A stretch of DNA of 64,000 bases from RH-AL1 sp964243435 (GCA_964243435.1 CAXTFM010000004.1:7664-71663), one strand, 5' to 3'. Positions 18,039 through 27,245 are shown, counted from the stretch's first letter. Notes: generated by a model from the letters alone, not told the origin. A program made the numbers and translations.

Positions 18039-18407
18039 CTACTTCTTCTTGCCGGCGATCGGCTTGGCCTTGCCCTTGCGGGTGCGAGCGTTGGTGTGGG
18101 TACGCTGACCGCGCACGGGCAACTGACGGCGATGACGCAGGCCGCGGTAGCATCCGAGGTCCATCAACCGCTTGATGTTGATCGACACCTCGCGGCGCAG
18201 GTCACCTTCGACCATGTAGTCGCGGTCGATCGCTTCGCGGATCTGCAGCACCTCGCTATCGGTCAGCTCGGACACCCGCCGTGCGGCCGGGATCGAAACC
18301 TTGTGGCAGATTTCTTCCGCCTTGGTCGCACCGATGCCGTGGATGTATTGCAACGCGATCACGACGCGCTTGCCCGTGGGGATGTTGACGCCGGCGATAC
18401 GAGCCAT
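18039..18407 (-). CDS. rpsM: 30S ribosomal protein S13
   Basis: The 122-residue protein begins MARIAGVNIPTGKRVVIALQ and ends in the basic tail typical of S13 (GQRTHTNARTRKGKAKP). It contacts the 30S head and the intersubunit bridge. GGAG lies 8 nt before the ATG. secY and adk, usually just upstream in this class, are absent. The next gene upstream on this strand is rsmD, so this is a separate transcription start or a rearranged cluster. Confidence 0.98.
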   Translation of the reverse strand: MARIAGVNIPTGKRVVIALQYIHGIGATKAEEICHKVSIPAARRVSELTDSEVLQIREAIDRDYMVEGDLRREVSINIKRLMDLGCYRGLRHRRQLPVRGQRTHTNARTRKGKAKPIAGKKK

Positions 18408-18614
18408 AGTTTACGCTCCATGTCGGCCCGCTGTGCGGACTCGGATCACCGCGTCCGGTGGAGTTCCGGCCCATGCGGTCGTTGCCTCATGTCCAAACGC
18501 GAAAACGGACGGCCTCGCGCGAGGCCGCCACGTTTCGAGCGCTTGTGGATGCTGGGGTGGCTAGCGGCTTTCGCCACCCTCGTCAAGTTTGGATGCGTGC
18601 CCCGCGCCGGAAGA
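18408..18614 (-). other. Leader/intergenic region upstream of rpsM with two hairpins
   Basis: This stretch carries the ribosome binding site of rpsM and two inverted repeats read on the minus strand. GGGTGGC...GCCACCC (18578-18554) encloses a GGC-GAAA-GCC tetraloop. GGCCTCGC-GCGAGGCC (18526-18511) is followed by CCGTTTTCG. A possible -35 (TTGACG, near 18589-18584) precedes the first hairpin, but its -10 is poor. The second hairpin may end the rsmD transcript, or both may belong to a regulated leader of rpsM. Confidence 0.4.
18500..18526 (-). terminator. Candidate terminator after rsmD
   Basis: The minus strand carries the self-complementary GGCCTCGCGCGAGGCC, extendable by outer pairs, then CCG and TTTT. 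It lies about 90 nt past the rsmD stop. The T run is short, so confidence is moderate. Confidence 0.45.
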
Positions 18615-19184
18615 TCATTCCGGATCGCGATCCGGCCGCCGCCGCAGGAAGACGACGGTCGTGTCGGCGAACACGCGCGTGTCCTGGTGTACGTAGCCGG
18701 GCGCATCGTCGGGGGCGGCGCCCGTCGCTTCCTCGATGACGACCAGCGCGTCCGGATCGAGCCAGCCACCCTCGCGCAGGGCGTCCAGCGCAGGACGGGC
18801 GAGGCCGCGTCCATAGGGCGGGTCGAGAAAGGCGAGGGCGAAGCGCTCCTGCGGCGGCGCCATACCGAGCTTGCGCGCGTCGCGACGGAAGATGCGCGCC
18901 ACCCCGCCGAGGCCGAGGGCCTCCATGTTGGCGCGGATCAACGCGCGCGCCTCCGTCCCGTCGTCGACGAGGAGGGCCGAGGTCGCGCCGCGCGACAGGG
19001 CCTCGAAGGCGAGGGCACCCGTACCGGCGAAGAGGTCGATGACGCGCCGTCCGGCAACGCCGCCGCAACTGTGCTCGATGATGTTGAACAGCGTTTCGCG
19101 GAGCCTGTCGCTCGTTGGCCGGATTTGGTCGGAGGACGGCGTCGCCAGCGTCCGGCCACGAAGACGCCCTCCCACGATCCGCAT
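18615..19184 (-). CDS. rsmD: 16S rRNA (guanine(966)-N2)-methyltransferase
   Basis: The 189-residue protein starts MRIVGGRLRGRTLATP and has the RsmD features RPTSDRLRETLFNIIEH, the SAM-binding VIDLFAGTGALAFEALSRGA and the catalytic FLDPPYGRG. It methylates G966 of 16S rRNA during 30S assembly. Its ATG shares one base with the rluB stop (TGATG), so the two RNA-modification genes are translationally coupled. Confidence 0.95.
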   Translation of the reverse strand: MRIVGGRLRGRTLATPSSDQIRPTSDRLRETLFNIIEHSCGGVAGRRVIDLFAGTGALAFEALSRGATSALLVDDGTEARALIRANMEALGLGGVARIFRRDARKLGMAPPQERFALAFLDPPYGRGLARPALDALREGGWLDPDALVVIEEATGAAPDDAPGYVHQDTRVFADTTVVFLRRRPDRDPE

Positions 19185-21055
19185 CAGCGCTTCGGCGCGC
19201 CTCGCGGTCCACCGCGCGGCGGCCTGCCGGAAGGCCGTCCCTTGCCTGGCCCGACTTTGTCCGGTCCGCCCTTGTGCCGTCCGCCCCGGTCCGCTCCGCC
19301 CCTGCCCGGGCCAGCCTTGCCCGGTCTAGCCTTGCCCGGTCCGCTTCTGCCGGGGTCGCTTCTGCCCGATCCGCCCCTATCCGGTCTGCCCCTCCCAACT
19401 TCACCCTTGCCCGGTACACTGGCGCCCGGTCTGCCCCTGCCCGGCCCGCCGCGGCCCGGCGCCTCCCTCGCAGACGCGTTCGTGCCCGCATGCCCTGCCC
19501 TCGGCGCGCGTTTCGTTGGAGGCGAGCGATCGTCGCGGGACGCACGGACCGGCCGGTCGCCACGTCCTCCGTCGCGTGCGGGGCGATCCGGTGTGGCACC
19601 GCGTGGGGCGGCACGACCGCCGAACTTCGCCTCGCCGTCGCGGTGCCGCGCGCCGCGCGCCGCGTCGCCCTGCGGCTTTCCCCGACCAGCTGCGCCGTCG
19701 CGCGGCGAGGCACGCTCGCGGCGCGGCCCTTCAAAAGGTCGTGGCGCGCGTCCCTCGCCGCCCGGCGTGCTCCCGCGCCTCCCCTCGCCGCCCTCGGGGC
19801 GTTTGTCGCGAAACGTCCTCGCGCGCTGCCCGCCCGCTTCGGCGGCACCGTGGCCGCTGCGCGCGACGCGGACGCGTTTGGCCTCGGCTGATGGACTGGC
19901 TCGCTTCGGCCCACCTGGCCGTGGCGCCGGCCGGACCTGCGCGCGCCGCTCCACGGCGATGGTGCGATCGTGACGGTCCTTCGTCGCCGTACGTTCGACG
20001 CGCACGCGCGGTCCCCGCAAGTCCGGCTCCGTGGGGCGCAGGGCGGAAACGTGGCGGCGCGGCGCGTCATGCGCGCGGGGCTGACGCTCGCGGCGCGGCG
20101 CGTCCGCGTCCGGCGGAACGGCGGCGGACCGTTCGCGCAATCCCAAGGTCCGCTTCGCGCGTCCACGATCCGGCGCGACGGTCACCGGCTCGTCGGGCAC
20201 CGCACCGCGTTCGCGGAAGTCGGCGCCGGCGGCCGCCGCCAAGCCGTCGCCGAGCTGGTCGCGCAGCACGCGGGTGCGCACCTCCTCCACAGCGCCCTCG
20301 GGCAGGTCGAGGAGCTGGAACGGGCCGAAGGACAGGCGGATGAGGCGGTTCACCTCCAGACCGAGATGTTCGAGCACGCGCTTGATTTCACGGTTCTTGC
20401 CTTCGCGCAGCCCCATGGTGAGCCAGCAGTTGCTACCCTGGATGCGGTCCAGCTTGGCCTCGATGCCGGCATAGCTGACGCCGTCGACCGTGATGCCGGC
20501 GGCCAGCGCGTCGAGGCTCGCCTGATCGGTTTCGCCCTTGGCGCGCACGCGGTAGCGACGCAGCCAACCGGTGTCGGGCAACTCCAGCACGCGGGCGAGG
20601 CCGCCGTCGTTGGTCAGCAGCAGCAGGCCTTCGGTATTGATGTCGAGCCGGCCGATGGTGACGATGCGGGGCCCGTCCGGCCAGTGCTCGCGGAGGTACG
20701 CGGCGACCGTGTCCCGTCCTTCGGGATCGTGGTCGCTGGTGATGAGGCCGCGCGGCTTGTGGAACAGGAACAGGCGCGTCTTTTCCGCTCCGGGCAGCGG
20801 CGCACCGTCAACGGTGACGAGGTCGTCCGGCCCGACGTCGCGGGCGGGGCTGGACAGCACCTCGCCATTGACGGCGACACGGCCCGCGGTCACCCAGGCC
20901 TCCGCGTCACGGCGCGAGCACAGGCCGGCGCGCGCCATCGCCTTGGCGACGCGCTGCCGCTCCGGCCGGGGCGGCGTCGCGATGGCGGGCGGCTCGGCCA
21001 ACGCCACCTCGCGCGACCGCGGCTTGCGCGGTGGTTTCTCCTCGTGTCCGGTCAT
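19184..21055 (-). CDS. rluB: 23S rRNA pseudouridine synthase RluB-like with long basic C-terminal tail
   Basis: The 623-residue protein has an N-terminal S4-like domain (ERQRVAKAMARAGLCSRRDA). The RsuA/RluB catalytic domain follows, with LFLFHKPRGLITSDHDPEGR, the catalytic Asp in TIGRLDINTEGLLLLTNDG and LREGKNREIKRVLEHLG. These end near residue 280. The remaining 340 or so residues are low-complexity Arg/Gly/Pro/Lys sequence, including irregular GP-G-K/R repeats near the end (encoded at about 19200-19480). RluB makes pseudouridine 2605 in 23S rRNA. Basic tails occur on alphaproteobacterial homologues, but this one is longer than the enzyme itself. ATG 21055 starts MTGHEEKPPRK. Confidence 0.9.
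   Translation of the reverse strand: MTGHEEKPPRKPRSREVALAEPPAIATPPRPERQRVAKAMARAGLCSRRDAEAWVTAGRVAVNGEVLSSPARDVGPDDLVTVDGAPLPGAEKTRLFLFHKPRGLITSDHDPEGRDTVAAYLREHWPDGPRIVTIGRLDINTEGLLLLTNDGGLARVLELPDTGWLRRYRVRAKGETDQASLDALAAGITVDGVSYAGIEAKLDRIQGSNCWLTMGLREGKNREIKRVLEHLGLEVNRLIRLSFGPFQLLDLPEGAVEEVRTRVLRDQLGDGLAAAAGADFRERGAVPDEPVTVAPDRGRAKRTLGLRERSAAVPPDADAPRRERQPRAHDAPRRHVSALRPTEPDLRGPRVRVERTATKDRHDRTIAVERRAQVRPAPRPGGPKRASPSAEAKRVRVARSGHGAAEAGGQRARTFRDKRPEGGEGRRGSTPGGEGRAPRPFEGPRRERASPRDGAAGRGKPQGDAARGARHRDGEAKFGGRAAPRGATPDRPARDGGRGDRPVRASRDDRSPPTKRAPRAGHAGTNASAREAPGRGGPGRGRPGASVPGKGEVGRGRPDRGGSGRSDPGRSGPGKARPGKAGPGRGGADRGGRHKGGPDKVGPGKGRPSGRPPRGGPRGAPKR
19190..19490. repeat. Degenerate tandem repeat encoding the RluB tail
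   Basis: On the plus strand units resembling CTTGCCCGGTCCGCC recur many times with substitutions and varying length. They encode Gly-Pro-Gly-Lys/Arg-type residues on the minus strand. This is a coding low-complexity repeat, not a CRISPR array: there are no unique spacers of constant length. Confidence 0.6.
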
Positions 21056-21097
21056 TGCCCTTGATACAGGGGTGCGCTTGAAAAGGAAACGCGTGGC

Positions 21098-21565
21098 ATG
21101 ACCGGCTCGCGACGAACGCCGATGGAGCTGGCGCTCGATGCGGCCCGTGCCGCGGCGGCGTGCGGCGAGGTGCCGGTCGGCGCGGTGGTGCTGCGCGCCG
21201 GGACCGTCCTCTCTCGCGCGCACAATCGCACGGTCCGCGACCGCGACCCCACCGCCCATGCGGAGCTGCTCGCGATCCGCGCAGCTTGCGCGGCGCTCGG
21301 CAGCGAACGCCTCACCGGCTGCGATCTTTACGTCACGCTGGAGCCCTGCGCCATGTGCGCGGCCGCGGTCTCCTTCGCCCGCATCCGGCGGCTGTACTGG
21401 GGATGCGACGATCCCAAGGGCGGTGCAGTGGAGAGCGGGCCGCGCTTCTTCGCCCAGCCTACCTGCCATCATGCGCCCGAATGCTACGGCGGTCTCGGCG
21501 CCAGCGAGGCGCAACGCCTGCTGCGCGAGTTCTTCGCCGCGCGCCGTACCCGGCCCGGCGCGTAG
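21098..21565 (+). CDS. tadA: tRNA-specific adenosine deaminase
   Basis: The 155-residue zinc deaminase has the CDA signature: the His-Ala-Glu of PTAHAELLAIRAAC and the Pro-Cys-Ala-Met-Cys of TLEPCAMCAAAVSFARI. The C-terminal helix with LLREFFAARR is TadA-like. It converts A34 to inosine in tRNA-Arg(ACG). It is divergent from rluB with only 42 nt between the two start codons. Nothing suggests another nucleobase substrate. Confidence 0.93.
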   Translation: MTGSRRTPMELALDAARAAAACGEVPVGAVVLRAGTVLSRAHNRTVRDRDPTAHAELLAIRAACAALGSERLTGCDLYVTLEPCAMCAAAVSFARIRRLYWGCDDPKGGAVESGPRFFAQPTCHHAPECYGGLGASEAQRLLREFFAARRTRPGA

Positions 21566-21675
21566 AAGACGCATCTCCCGCCACCTCGAAGACCAGGCCG
21601 TTCCGCCCGGACGACGCGAGTTGCGGCCCGTGCGCGACAGGGGTGTCGGGACGATACCGTGACGGCGCCGCAACC

Positions 21676-21705
21676 TTGACACTTCGCCGAGCCAGCCCCT
21701 AGACC
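21676..21705 (+). promoter_or_regulatory. Sigma-70-type promoter of ispH
   Basis: A perfect -35 TTGACA (21676-21681) is followed after 18 nt by TAGACC (21700-21705). Transcription would begin near 21712, after the ATG at 21708 and before the ATG at 21768, which supports the latter as the ispH start. Confidence 0.6.
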
Positions 21706-21767
21706 CGATGGAGTTATCGGCGCGACCGTTCCGCCGGGGTTTTTCGCGCGGCGAGGTGTTCCCGCTC

Positions 21768-22802
21768 ATGACTTCCGCAACCATCGATGCCGCACGCGGG
21801 CTGGAGGGCGACCTGTTGCCCGTCGCGGCAGCAAAGCCGAAGCTCCGCATCTTCCTGTGCGCGCCGCGGGGCTTCTGCGCCGGCGTGGTCCGGGCCATCG
21901 ACGCGGTCGAACAGGCGCTGCGCATCTACGGCGCGCCGGTCTACGTGCGCCACGAGATCGTCCACAACAAATACGTCGTCGAGGGCCTCAAGGCCAAGGG
22001 CGCCGTGTTCGTCGAGGAACTGTCAGAGATCCCCGACACGGACAAGCCGGTGATCTTCTCCGCCCATGGCGTCCCGAAGTCGATCCCGACCGAGGCCGGG
22101 CGCCGCAACTTCCACGCCATCGACGCGACATGCCCGCTGGTGACCAAGGTGCATCGCGAAGCGCAGTCGCATTTCAAGCGCGGGCGGCAGATCCTCCTCG
22201 TCGGCCATGCCGGCCATCCCGAGGTGGTGGGCACGCTGGGCCAGCTTCCCGCCGGCTCCATCCTGCTGGTGCAAACGCCCGAGGACATCGACGTGCTGGC
22301 CGTCGCCGACGAGGCCAACCTTGCCTACGTTACCCAGACCACACTGTCGGTCGACGACACCAAGCAGATGGTCGATCGGCTGCACCAGCGCTTTCCGATG
22401 ATCGTGGGGCCGCAGCGCGAGGACATCTGCTACGCCACCACCAACCGCCAGGAGGCGGTGAAGCGCATCGCGCCGACGGTCGACGCACTGATCGTGGTCG
22501 GCTCGTCGAACTCGTCGAACTCGCAGCGCCTCAAGGAGGTGGCGGAGCGCTCGGGTTGCCCGCTGGCCCGGCTCGTGCTGCGCGCCGACGACGTCGAGTG
22601 GGACCTGTTCACCGACATCGCGACGCTCGGCATCACTGCCGGCGCCTCGGCGCCCGAGGTGCTCGTCGAGGAGATCATGGACGCCTTCGCCGCGCGCTTC
22701 GAACTTGCCATCGAGATCGTGTCGACCGCCGACGAGAGCGTGTTCTTCCCCCTGCCGCGTGAACTGCGCCCGGTGTTGCAGGGTCAGCCGATCACGGCCT
22801 GA
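21768..22802 (+). CDS. ispH: 4-hydroxy-3-methylbut-2-enyl diphosphate reductase
   Basis: The 344-residue enzyme makes IPP and DMAPP in the last step of the MEP pathway. The three cluster-binding cysteines are in FLCAPRGFCAGVVRAID, DATCPLVTKVH and ICYATTNRQEAV, and VGSSNSSNSQRL is the conserved loop. The ATG at 21768 is chosen because GAGG lies about 10 nt upstream and a TTGACA promoter places the transcript start after the alternative ATG at 21708. Its 3' end overlaps the convergent purD by 19 nt. Confidence 0.95.
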   Translation: MTSATIDAARGLEGDLLPVAAAKPKLRIFLCAPRGFCAGVVRAIDAVEQALRIYGAPVYVRHEIVHNKYVVEGLKAKGAVFVEELSEIPDTDKPVIFSAHGVPKSIPTEAGRRNFHAIDATCPLVTKVHREAQSHFKRGRQILLVGHAGHPEVVGTLGQLPAGSILLVQTPEDIDVLAVADEANLAYVTQTTLSVDDTKQMVDRLHQRFPMIVGPQREDICYATTNRQEAVKRIAPTVDALIVVGSSNSSNSQRLKEVAERSGCPLARLVLRADDVEWDLFTDIATLGITAGASAPEVLVEEIMDAFAARFELAIEIVSTADESVFFPLPRELRPVLQGQPITA

Positions 22803-24058
22803 CGCGGCGTGGCGAGTCCCTCAACGGCCGCCCTTGCCGCGATGTCGCGACGGTAGAAACCGTCCGCCCATTCGATCCGCGCCACGGCACGGTAGGCGGT
22901 GTCGCGGGCGTCCCCGACCGTTGCGCCGGTCGCGGTGACGTTGAGCACGCGGCCGCCCGCGGCGACGAGGACGCCGTCGCGCAGCGCCGTGCCGGCGTGG
23001 GTCACGCCATCGATGCCGTCGAGGCCGCGGATGACCCCGCCCGTTCGCGGTGCGCCGGGATAGCCGGCTGCGGCGATCACCACGCTGACCGCAAACCTGT
23101 CCGACAGGCGCACGGGGTCCTCCGGCAGGTGCCCGTCCGCGCAGGCGCGCAGCAGGGCGAGCAGGTCGTCCTCCAATCGCGGCAGCATGGCCTGCGTTTC
23201 GGGATCGCCGAAGCGCACGTTGTATTCGATGAGCTGCGGCCCGTCGGCACCGATCATCAGCCCGGCGAACAGCACGCCCTTGAACGGCGCGCCTTCGGCG
23301 GCCATGCCGGCCAGCGTTGGCGCGACGATCTCCGCCATTACGCGCGCCGTCATCGCCGCGTCGAGGATCGCCGCCGGCGAGAACGCGCCCATGCCGCCGG
23401 TGTTGGGGCCGGTGTCGCCCTCGCCGACGCGCTTGTGGTCCTGTGCGGACGCGAAGGGAAGGGCGCGCCTGCCGTCGCAGAGCGCGAAGAACGACGCTTC
23501 CTCGCCGGCCAGCACCGTCTCGATCACCACGGCGGCGCCGGGCGTGGCGAAGATCGCGTCGAGCGCCGCTTCGGCCTCGGTGGTCGTCGCGGCGACGGTG
23601 ACGCCCTTGCCGCTCGCGAGGCCGTCGGCCTTGACGACGATCGGCGCGCCGACCTCGCCGAGGTACGCGCGCGCCGCCGCAAGCGCGTCGAAGCAGCGGT
23701 AGGCGGCGGTTGGGATCGCATGACGGGCGCAGAACGCCTTGGTGAAGCTTTTGGACCCTTCGAGCCGCGCGGCGGCGCGCGAGGGACCGAAGGCGGCGAT
23801 GCCGGCCGACTCCAGCGCATCGACGAGGCCCCCGACGAGCGGGGCTTCCGGTCCGACCACGACGAAGTCGACGGCGTGGTCGCGGCAGATGTCGGTCACC
23901 GCCGCATGATCCGCGAGGTCGAGCGCGAGGCAGGTCGCGACCTTCGCGATGCCGGGATTGCCCGGCGCGGCGTAGAGTTTGGACAGCAGCGGGCTCTTCG
24001 CCAGCGCCAGCGCCATGGCGTGTTCGCGTCCGCCCGACCCGAGCAGCAGCACCCTCAT
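22784..24058 (-). CDS. purD: Phosphoribosylamine-glycine ligase
   Basis: The 424-residue ATP-grasp enzyme forms GAR in purine synthesis. It shows MRVLLLGSGGREHAMALAL, PGNPGIAKVA, the ATP-grasp lysine strand PIVVKADGLASGKGV, DHKRVGEGDTGPNTGGMGAF and YNVRFGDPETQ. Length is normal. Its ATG overlaps the mutL stop (ATGA), which couples it to mutL. It is convergent with ispH. Confidence 0.97.
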   Translation of the reverse strand: MRVLLLGSGGREHAMALALAKSPLLSKLYAAPGNPGIAKVATCLALDLADHAAVTDICRDHAVDFVVVGPEAPLVGGLVDALESAGIAAFGPSRAAARLEGSKSFTKAFCARHAIPTAAYRCFDALAAARAYLGEVGAPIVVKADGLASGKGVTVAATTTEAEAALDAIFATPGAAVVIETVLAGEEASFFALCDGRRALPFASAQDHKRVGEGDTGPNTGGMGAFSPAAILDAAMTARVMAEIVAPTLAGMAAEGAPFKGVLFAGLMIGADGPQLIEYNVRFGDPETQAMLPRLEDDLLALLRACADGHLPEDPVRLSDRFAVSVVIAAAGYPGAPRTGGVIRGLDGIDGVTHAGTALRDGVLVAAGGRVLNVTATGATVGDARDTAYRAVARIEWADGFYRRDIAARAAVEGLATPRQAVIG

Positions 24059-25854
24059 CGCCGGCCGAACATTCGCTCGATGTCGGCGAGCTTGAGTTCG
24101 ACATAGGTTGGGCGTCCGTGGTTGCACTGGCCCGACCCCGGCGTTTCCTCCATCGCGCGCAGCAGCGCGTTCATCTCGTCGCCATCGAGCCGGCGCCCGG
24201 CGCGCACCGAGCGATGGCACGCGAAGGTCGCGAGCGTGTGGTCGAGCCGGCGCTCGAGCGGCAGCGTCCCGGCCTCGTCGGCGGCAAGTGCGCGGGCGAG
24301 GTCGCGCAGGAGTGGTGCGGCATCGACCGCCCCAAGCGCTGCGGGCGTTTCACGCACCAGCATCGCACCTGCGCCGAAGGCGTCGAGCACGAGGCCGAGA
24401 TCGGCCAGCAGCGCCGCCGCGTCGGTGAGGCGCTCGACATCGCGCGGTTCCAACTCGACCACCGCGGGGATCAAGAGGAGTTGGCGCGCCACCGCGCCGA
24501 CGTCACGCTCGCGCTTCAAGCGCTCGTAGACGAGGCGCTCGTGCGCCGCATGCTGGTCGACGATGACGATGCCGTCGCGGGTTTGCGCGACGATGTAGGT
24601 GTCATGAAGTTGCGCGCGGGCGGCGCCGAGCGGCATGGCGACCGCTTCGGGCGGCAGCGGCGCGGCGGCGGCGCTGAGGTCGGCGCGCGGCGCGTCGTCG
24701 AGGAAGGCGGCCTGTGCCCCTTCAGCGACGCCGAAGCCCGGCGGCGCGCTCGGCGAAGTCGCCGCCGACCAGGCGGCGGACCGCGCCGCCGCGTCCGGCC
24801 GCGAGCCGAAACCGGGCCGGGCGAAACGCGCGAAGGCGCTGCCCGGCGTCGCCCGGTGCAGCGCGGCGGCGAGCGTCTGCTTCAGAGCACCGACGACGAG
24901 CCCGCGCACCAGCCCCGGATCGCGGAAGCGCACCTCGGCCTTGGCGGGATGCACGTTGACGTCGACGTCGCGCGCGTCGCAGCCGACGAACAACGCCACC
25001 ACCGGGCAGCGCCCGGCGGGGACGTAATCGACATAGGCGGCGCGCACGGCCCCGAGCAGCAGCTTGTCGCGTACCGCGCGCCCGTTGACGTACAGGTAAA
25101 GGCCAGCGGCGTCGCCGCGATGCCACGTCGGCAGCCCGGCGAAGCCGTCGAGCGTCACGCCTTCGCGCACGGCCGCGACGGCGAGCGCGTTGGCGCGGAA
25201 CTCGCGGCCGATCACCTGCGTCAGCCGGTCGAGCAGCCCGTCCGGCCCGGCGGCGCAGGGGACGTGGTCGAACGGTGCCGTGTCCGTGGCATGCAGGGCG
25301 AAACGCACGTGCGGGTGCGCCATGGCAAGGCGTTGCACCACCTCGGCCACCGCGCGCGCTTCCGCCCGATCGGACTTGAGAAACTTGAGGCGCGCCGGCG
25401 TCGCCGCGAAAAGATCACGGACCTCGACGCGCGTGCCGGTCGACTGCGCGCCCGGCCGCACCGGCCCCTTGCGCCCGGCATCGACGGTGAGAACGATGCC
25501 GTTCGCCGCGCCGGCGGTCCGCGTCGCCACTGTGACCAGGGCGACGGAGGCGATGGAGGGCAGAGCCTCGCCGCGAAACCCGAGGGTCGCGATGGATTGA
25601 AGGTCGCCGGTCGGCAGCTTGGAAGTGGCGTGGCGCTCGACGGCGAGGTCGAGGTCGACGGCATCCATGCCGCAGCCGTCGTCGATGACGCGGATCGAGC
25701 GGCGCCCGCCGGCCTCGATTGCAACGTCGATGCGACGCGCACCCGCGTCGAGCGCGTTTTCCACCAGTTCTTTCACAGCGGAAGCTGGGCGCTCGACCAC
25801 CTCGCCCGCGGCGATGCGGTCGATCAGCACGCGGTCGAGCTTCTGGATCGCCAT
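24055..25854 (-). CDS. mutL: DNA mismatch repair protein MutL
   Basis: The 599-residue protein has the GHKL ATPase N-terminus: ELVENALDAGA, VIDDGCGM and GFRGEALPSIASV. The C-terminal domain carries DQHAAHERLVYE, which fits the DQHA(X)2E(X)4E nicking-endonuclease motif, and CNHGRPTYVEL, the last metal-binding motif. So this is the endonuclease-type MutL found in organisms without MutH. An Ala/Pro-rich linker of about 70 residues joins the domains. It is transcribed ahead of purD with a 4 nt overlap. Confidence 0.96.
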   Translation of the reverse strand: MAIQKLDRVLIDRIAAGEVVERPASAVKELVENALDAGARRIDVAIEAGGRRSIRVIDDGCGMDAVDLDLAVERHATSKLPTGDLQSIATLGFRGEALPSIASVALVTVATRTAGAANGIVLTVDAGRKGPVRPGAQSTGTRVEVRDLFAATPARLKFLKSDRAEARAVAEVVQRLAMAHPHVRFALHATDTAPFDHVPCAAGPDGLLDRLTQVIGREFRANALAVAAVREGVTLDGFAGLPTWHRGDAAGLYLYVNGRAVRDKLLLGAVRAAYVDYVPAGRCPVVALFVGCDARDVDVNVHPAKAEVRFRDPGLVRGLVVGALKQTLAAALHRATPGSAFARFARPGFGSRPDAAARSAAWSAATSPSAPPGFGVAEGAQAAFLDDAPRADLSAAAAPLPPEAVAMPLGAARAQLHDTYIVAQTRDGIVIVDQHAAHERLVYERLKRERDVGAVARQLLLIPAVVELEPRDVERLTDAAALLADLGLVLDAFGAGAMLVRETPAALGAVDAAPLLRDLARALAADEAGTLPLERRLDHTLATFACHRSVRAGRRLDGDEMNALLRAMEETPGSGQCNHGRPTYVELKLADIERMFGRR

Positions 25855-25921
25855 CGGTCACATCTAGCGCGCCGCGTTCCGGCGCGCCACAGGCGCCGTC
25901 ACACCGTCCCCGCCTATCGGA

Positions 25922-27226
25922 TCAGGCCATGCCGACCGGTTTGCCGGCGATGGTGACGAGCAGCGCGCCGTCGCCGAGCAGCCGTTTCGCGGCGCGGGCG
26001 GCATCCGCCACCGTCACCGCCGCGATCTTCTCGTTGCGCGTGTCGAGGCGGTCGACGTCGTAGCCGTCGAGCTGCAGGCTGACGAGGTGGCCGGCGATCT
26101 TGCGCGAGGTATCGAAGCGCAGGGCGTAGGAGCCGACGAGGTACTGCTTGGCCTTAGTGAGTTCGCCGTCGCCGACGCCGTCGCGGGCGAGACGATCAAC
26201 CTCGGCACGAATCACGTCGATCGCTTCAAGAGCGCGGTCGTTCTTGGTCGAGGTCGCACCGACGAACATGGCGGCGTGGTCGAGTTCGCTGTTCTGCGAA
26301 TATACGGAGTAGCACAATCCGCGCTTCTCCCGAACCTCCTTGTAGAGGCGCGAGGTAAAGGCGCCGGCGCCGAGGCAGTGGTTGACCACTGTCGCCGCGT
26401 GGTAGTCGGGATCGCCGCGCATGATGCCCTGGCGGCCGAAGCGGATCGTCGATTGCGGGAGATCGATGGTGCGGATGTGTCGCGTGCCGACGCCGCCGAG
26501 CGTGACGGCCGGCACCGGTGCGAGATCCGCCTGCCCGGGGAGCGGCGCGAAGACGCGGTCGAGTTCGGCCGCGAGCGTCGCGGCGTCGATGGCGCCGACG
26601 ACGGCGACCTTGAGGTTGTCGCGCGCCATGAAGCATGTGCGCAGGGCGACGAGATCCTCGCGCGTGATCGTCTCGAGGATATCGAGGTCGCCCTTCACCG
26701 GCTGGCCGTAGGGGTGGTCGGGGTAGCCGTAGGTGCGGAACAGGCGCGCCGCCGCGTGCTCCGGGTCGTTCAGCTCGGAGCGCAGCGACGCCGCGATCTG
26801 GCTGCGTACCCGCTCCAGCGCGTCGGGGTCGAGGCGCGCCTGTCCGACGGCGAGGGCGAGCAGCTCGAAGGCACGACCGGCGTGGCGCGACAGCGTCTTC
26901 AAGCGACCCTGCAGCGCATCGCGATCGGCGGAGAAGGACAGCTCGATCGCGTGGTCGTCGAGCGCCTGATGAAAGGCGGCGCTGTCGAGGTCGCCGGCAC
27001 CCTCGTCGAGAAGCCCGGCGAGCAGCGTCGCGACGCCCGGCTTGTTCATCGGATCCTGCGCCGCGCCGCCCTTGAAGCCGAAGTTCACGGCGAGCAACGG
27101 GATGGTGTAGTCCTCGACGAGCCACGCCTCGATGCCGGCCGCCGAGCGCACCTTCTGCACCCGCGCCGCCCGTGACGCGGCGTGGATGGCTGGATCGGTC
27201 AGCGTGTCAGCCTGTGCGCTTACCAT
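25922..27226 (-). CDS. M16 family peptidase-like protein, probably inactive partner
   Basis: The 434-residue protein has the two-lobe M16 fold (PLLAVNFGFKGGAAQDP, KRGLCYSVYSQNSELDH in the second lobe). The position of the HxxEH zinc motif reads ATLLAGLLDEGAG, so the catalytic residues are missing. It follows the active M16 protein by 19 nt. This is the familiar active/inactive pairing of bacterial pitrilysin-like peptidases, where this chain helps form the substrate chamber. The N-terminus has no clear signal peptide, so location is uncertain. Confidence 0.88.
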   Translation of the reverse strand: MVSAQADTLTDPAIHAASRAARVQKVRSAAGIEAWLVEDYTIPLLAVNFGFKGGAAQDPMNKPGVATLLAGLLDEGAGDLDSAAFHQALDDHAIELSFSADRDALQGRLKTLSRHAGRAFELLALAVGQARLDPDALERVRSQIAASLRSELNDPEHAAARLFRTYGYPDHPYGQPVKGDLDILETITREDLVALRTCFMARDNLKVAVVGAIDAATLAAELDRVFAPLPGQADLAPVPAVTLGGVGTRHIRTIDLPQSTIRFGRQGIMRGDPDYHAATVVNHCLGAGAFTSRLYKEVREKRGLCYSVYSQNSELDHAAMFVGATSTKNDRALEAIDVIRAEVDRLARDGVGDGELTKAKQYLVGSYALRFDTSRKIAGHLVSLQLDGYDVDRLDTRNEKIAAVTVADAARAAKRLLGDGALLVTIAGKPVGMA

Positions 27227-27245
27227 GGCGAATCGACCTCGGATC

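Noticed and set aside
19190..19490. Short repeated units that might suggest a CRISPR array
   Set aside because: Units vary in length, have no unique spacers and are in frame with the RluB tail.
21708..21767. ATG at 21708 as the ispH start
   Set aside because: No ribosome binding site, and the TTGACA promoter would start the transcript after this codon.
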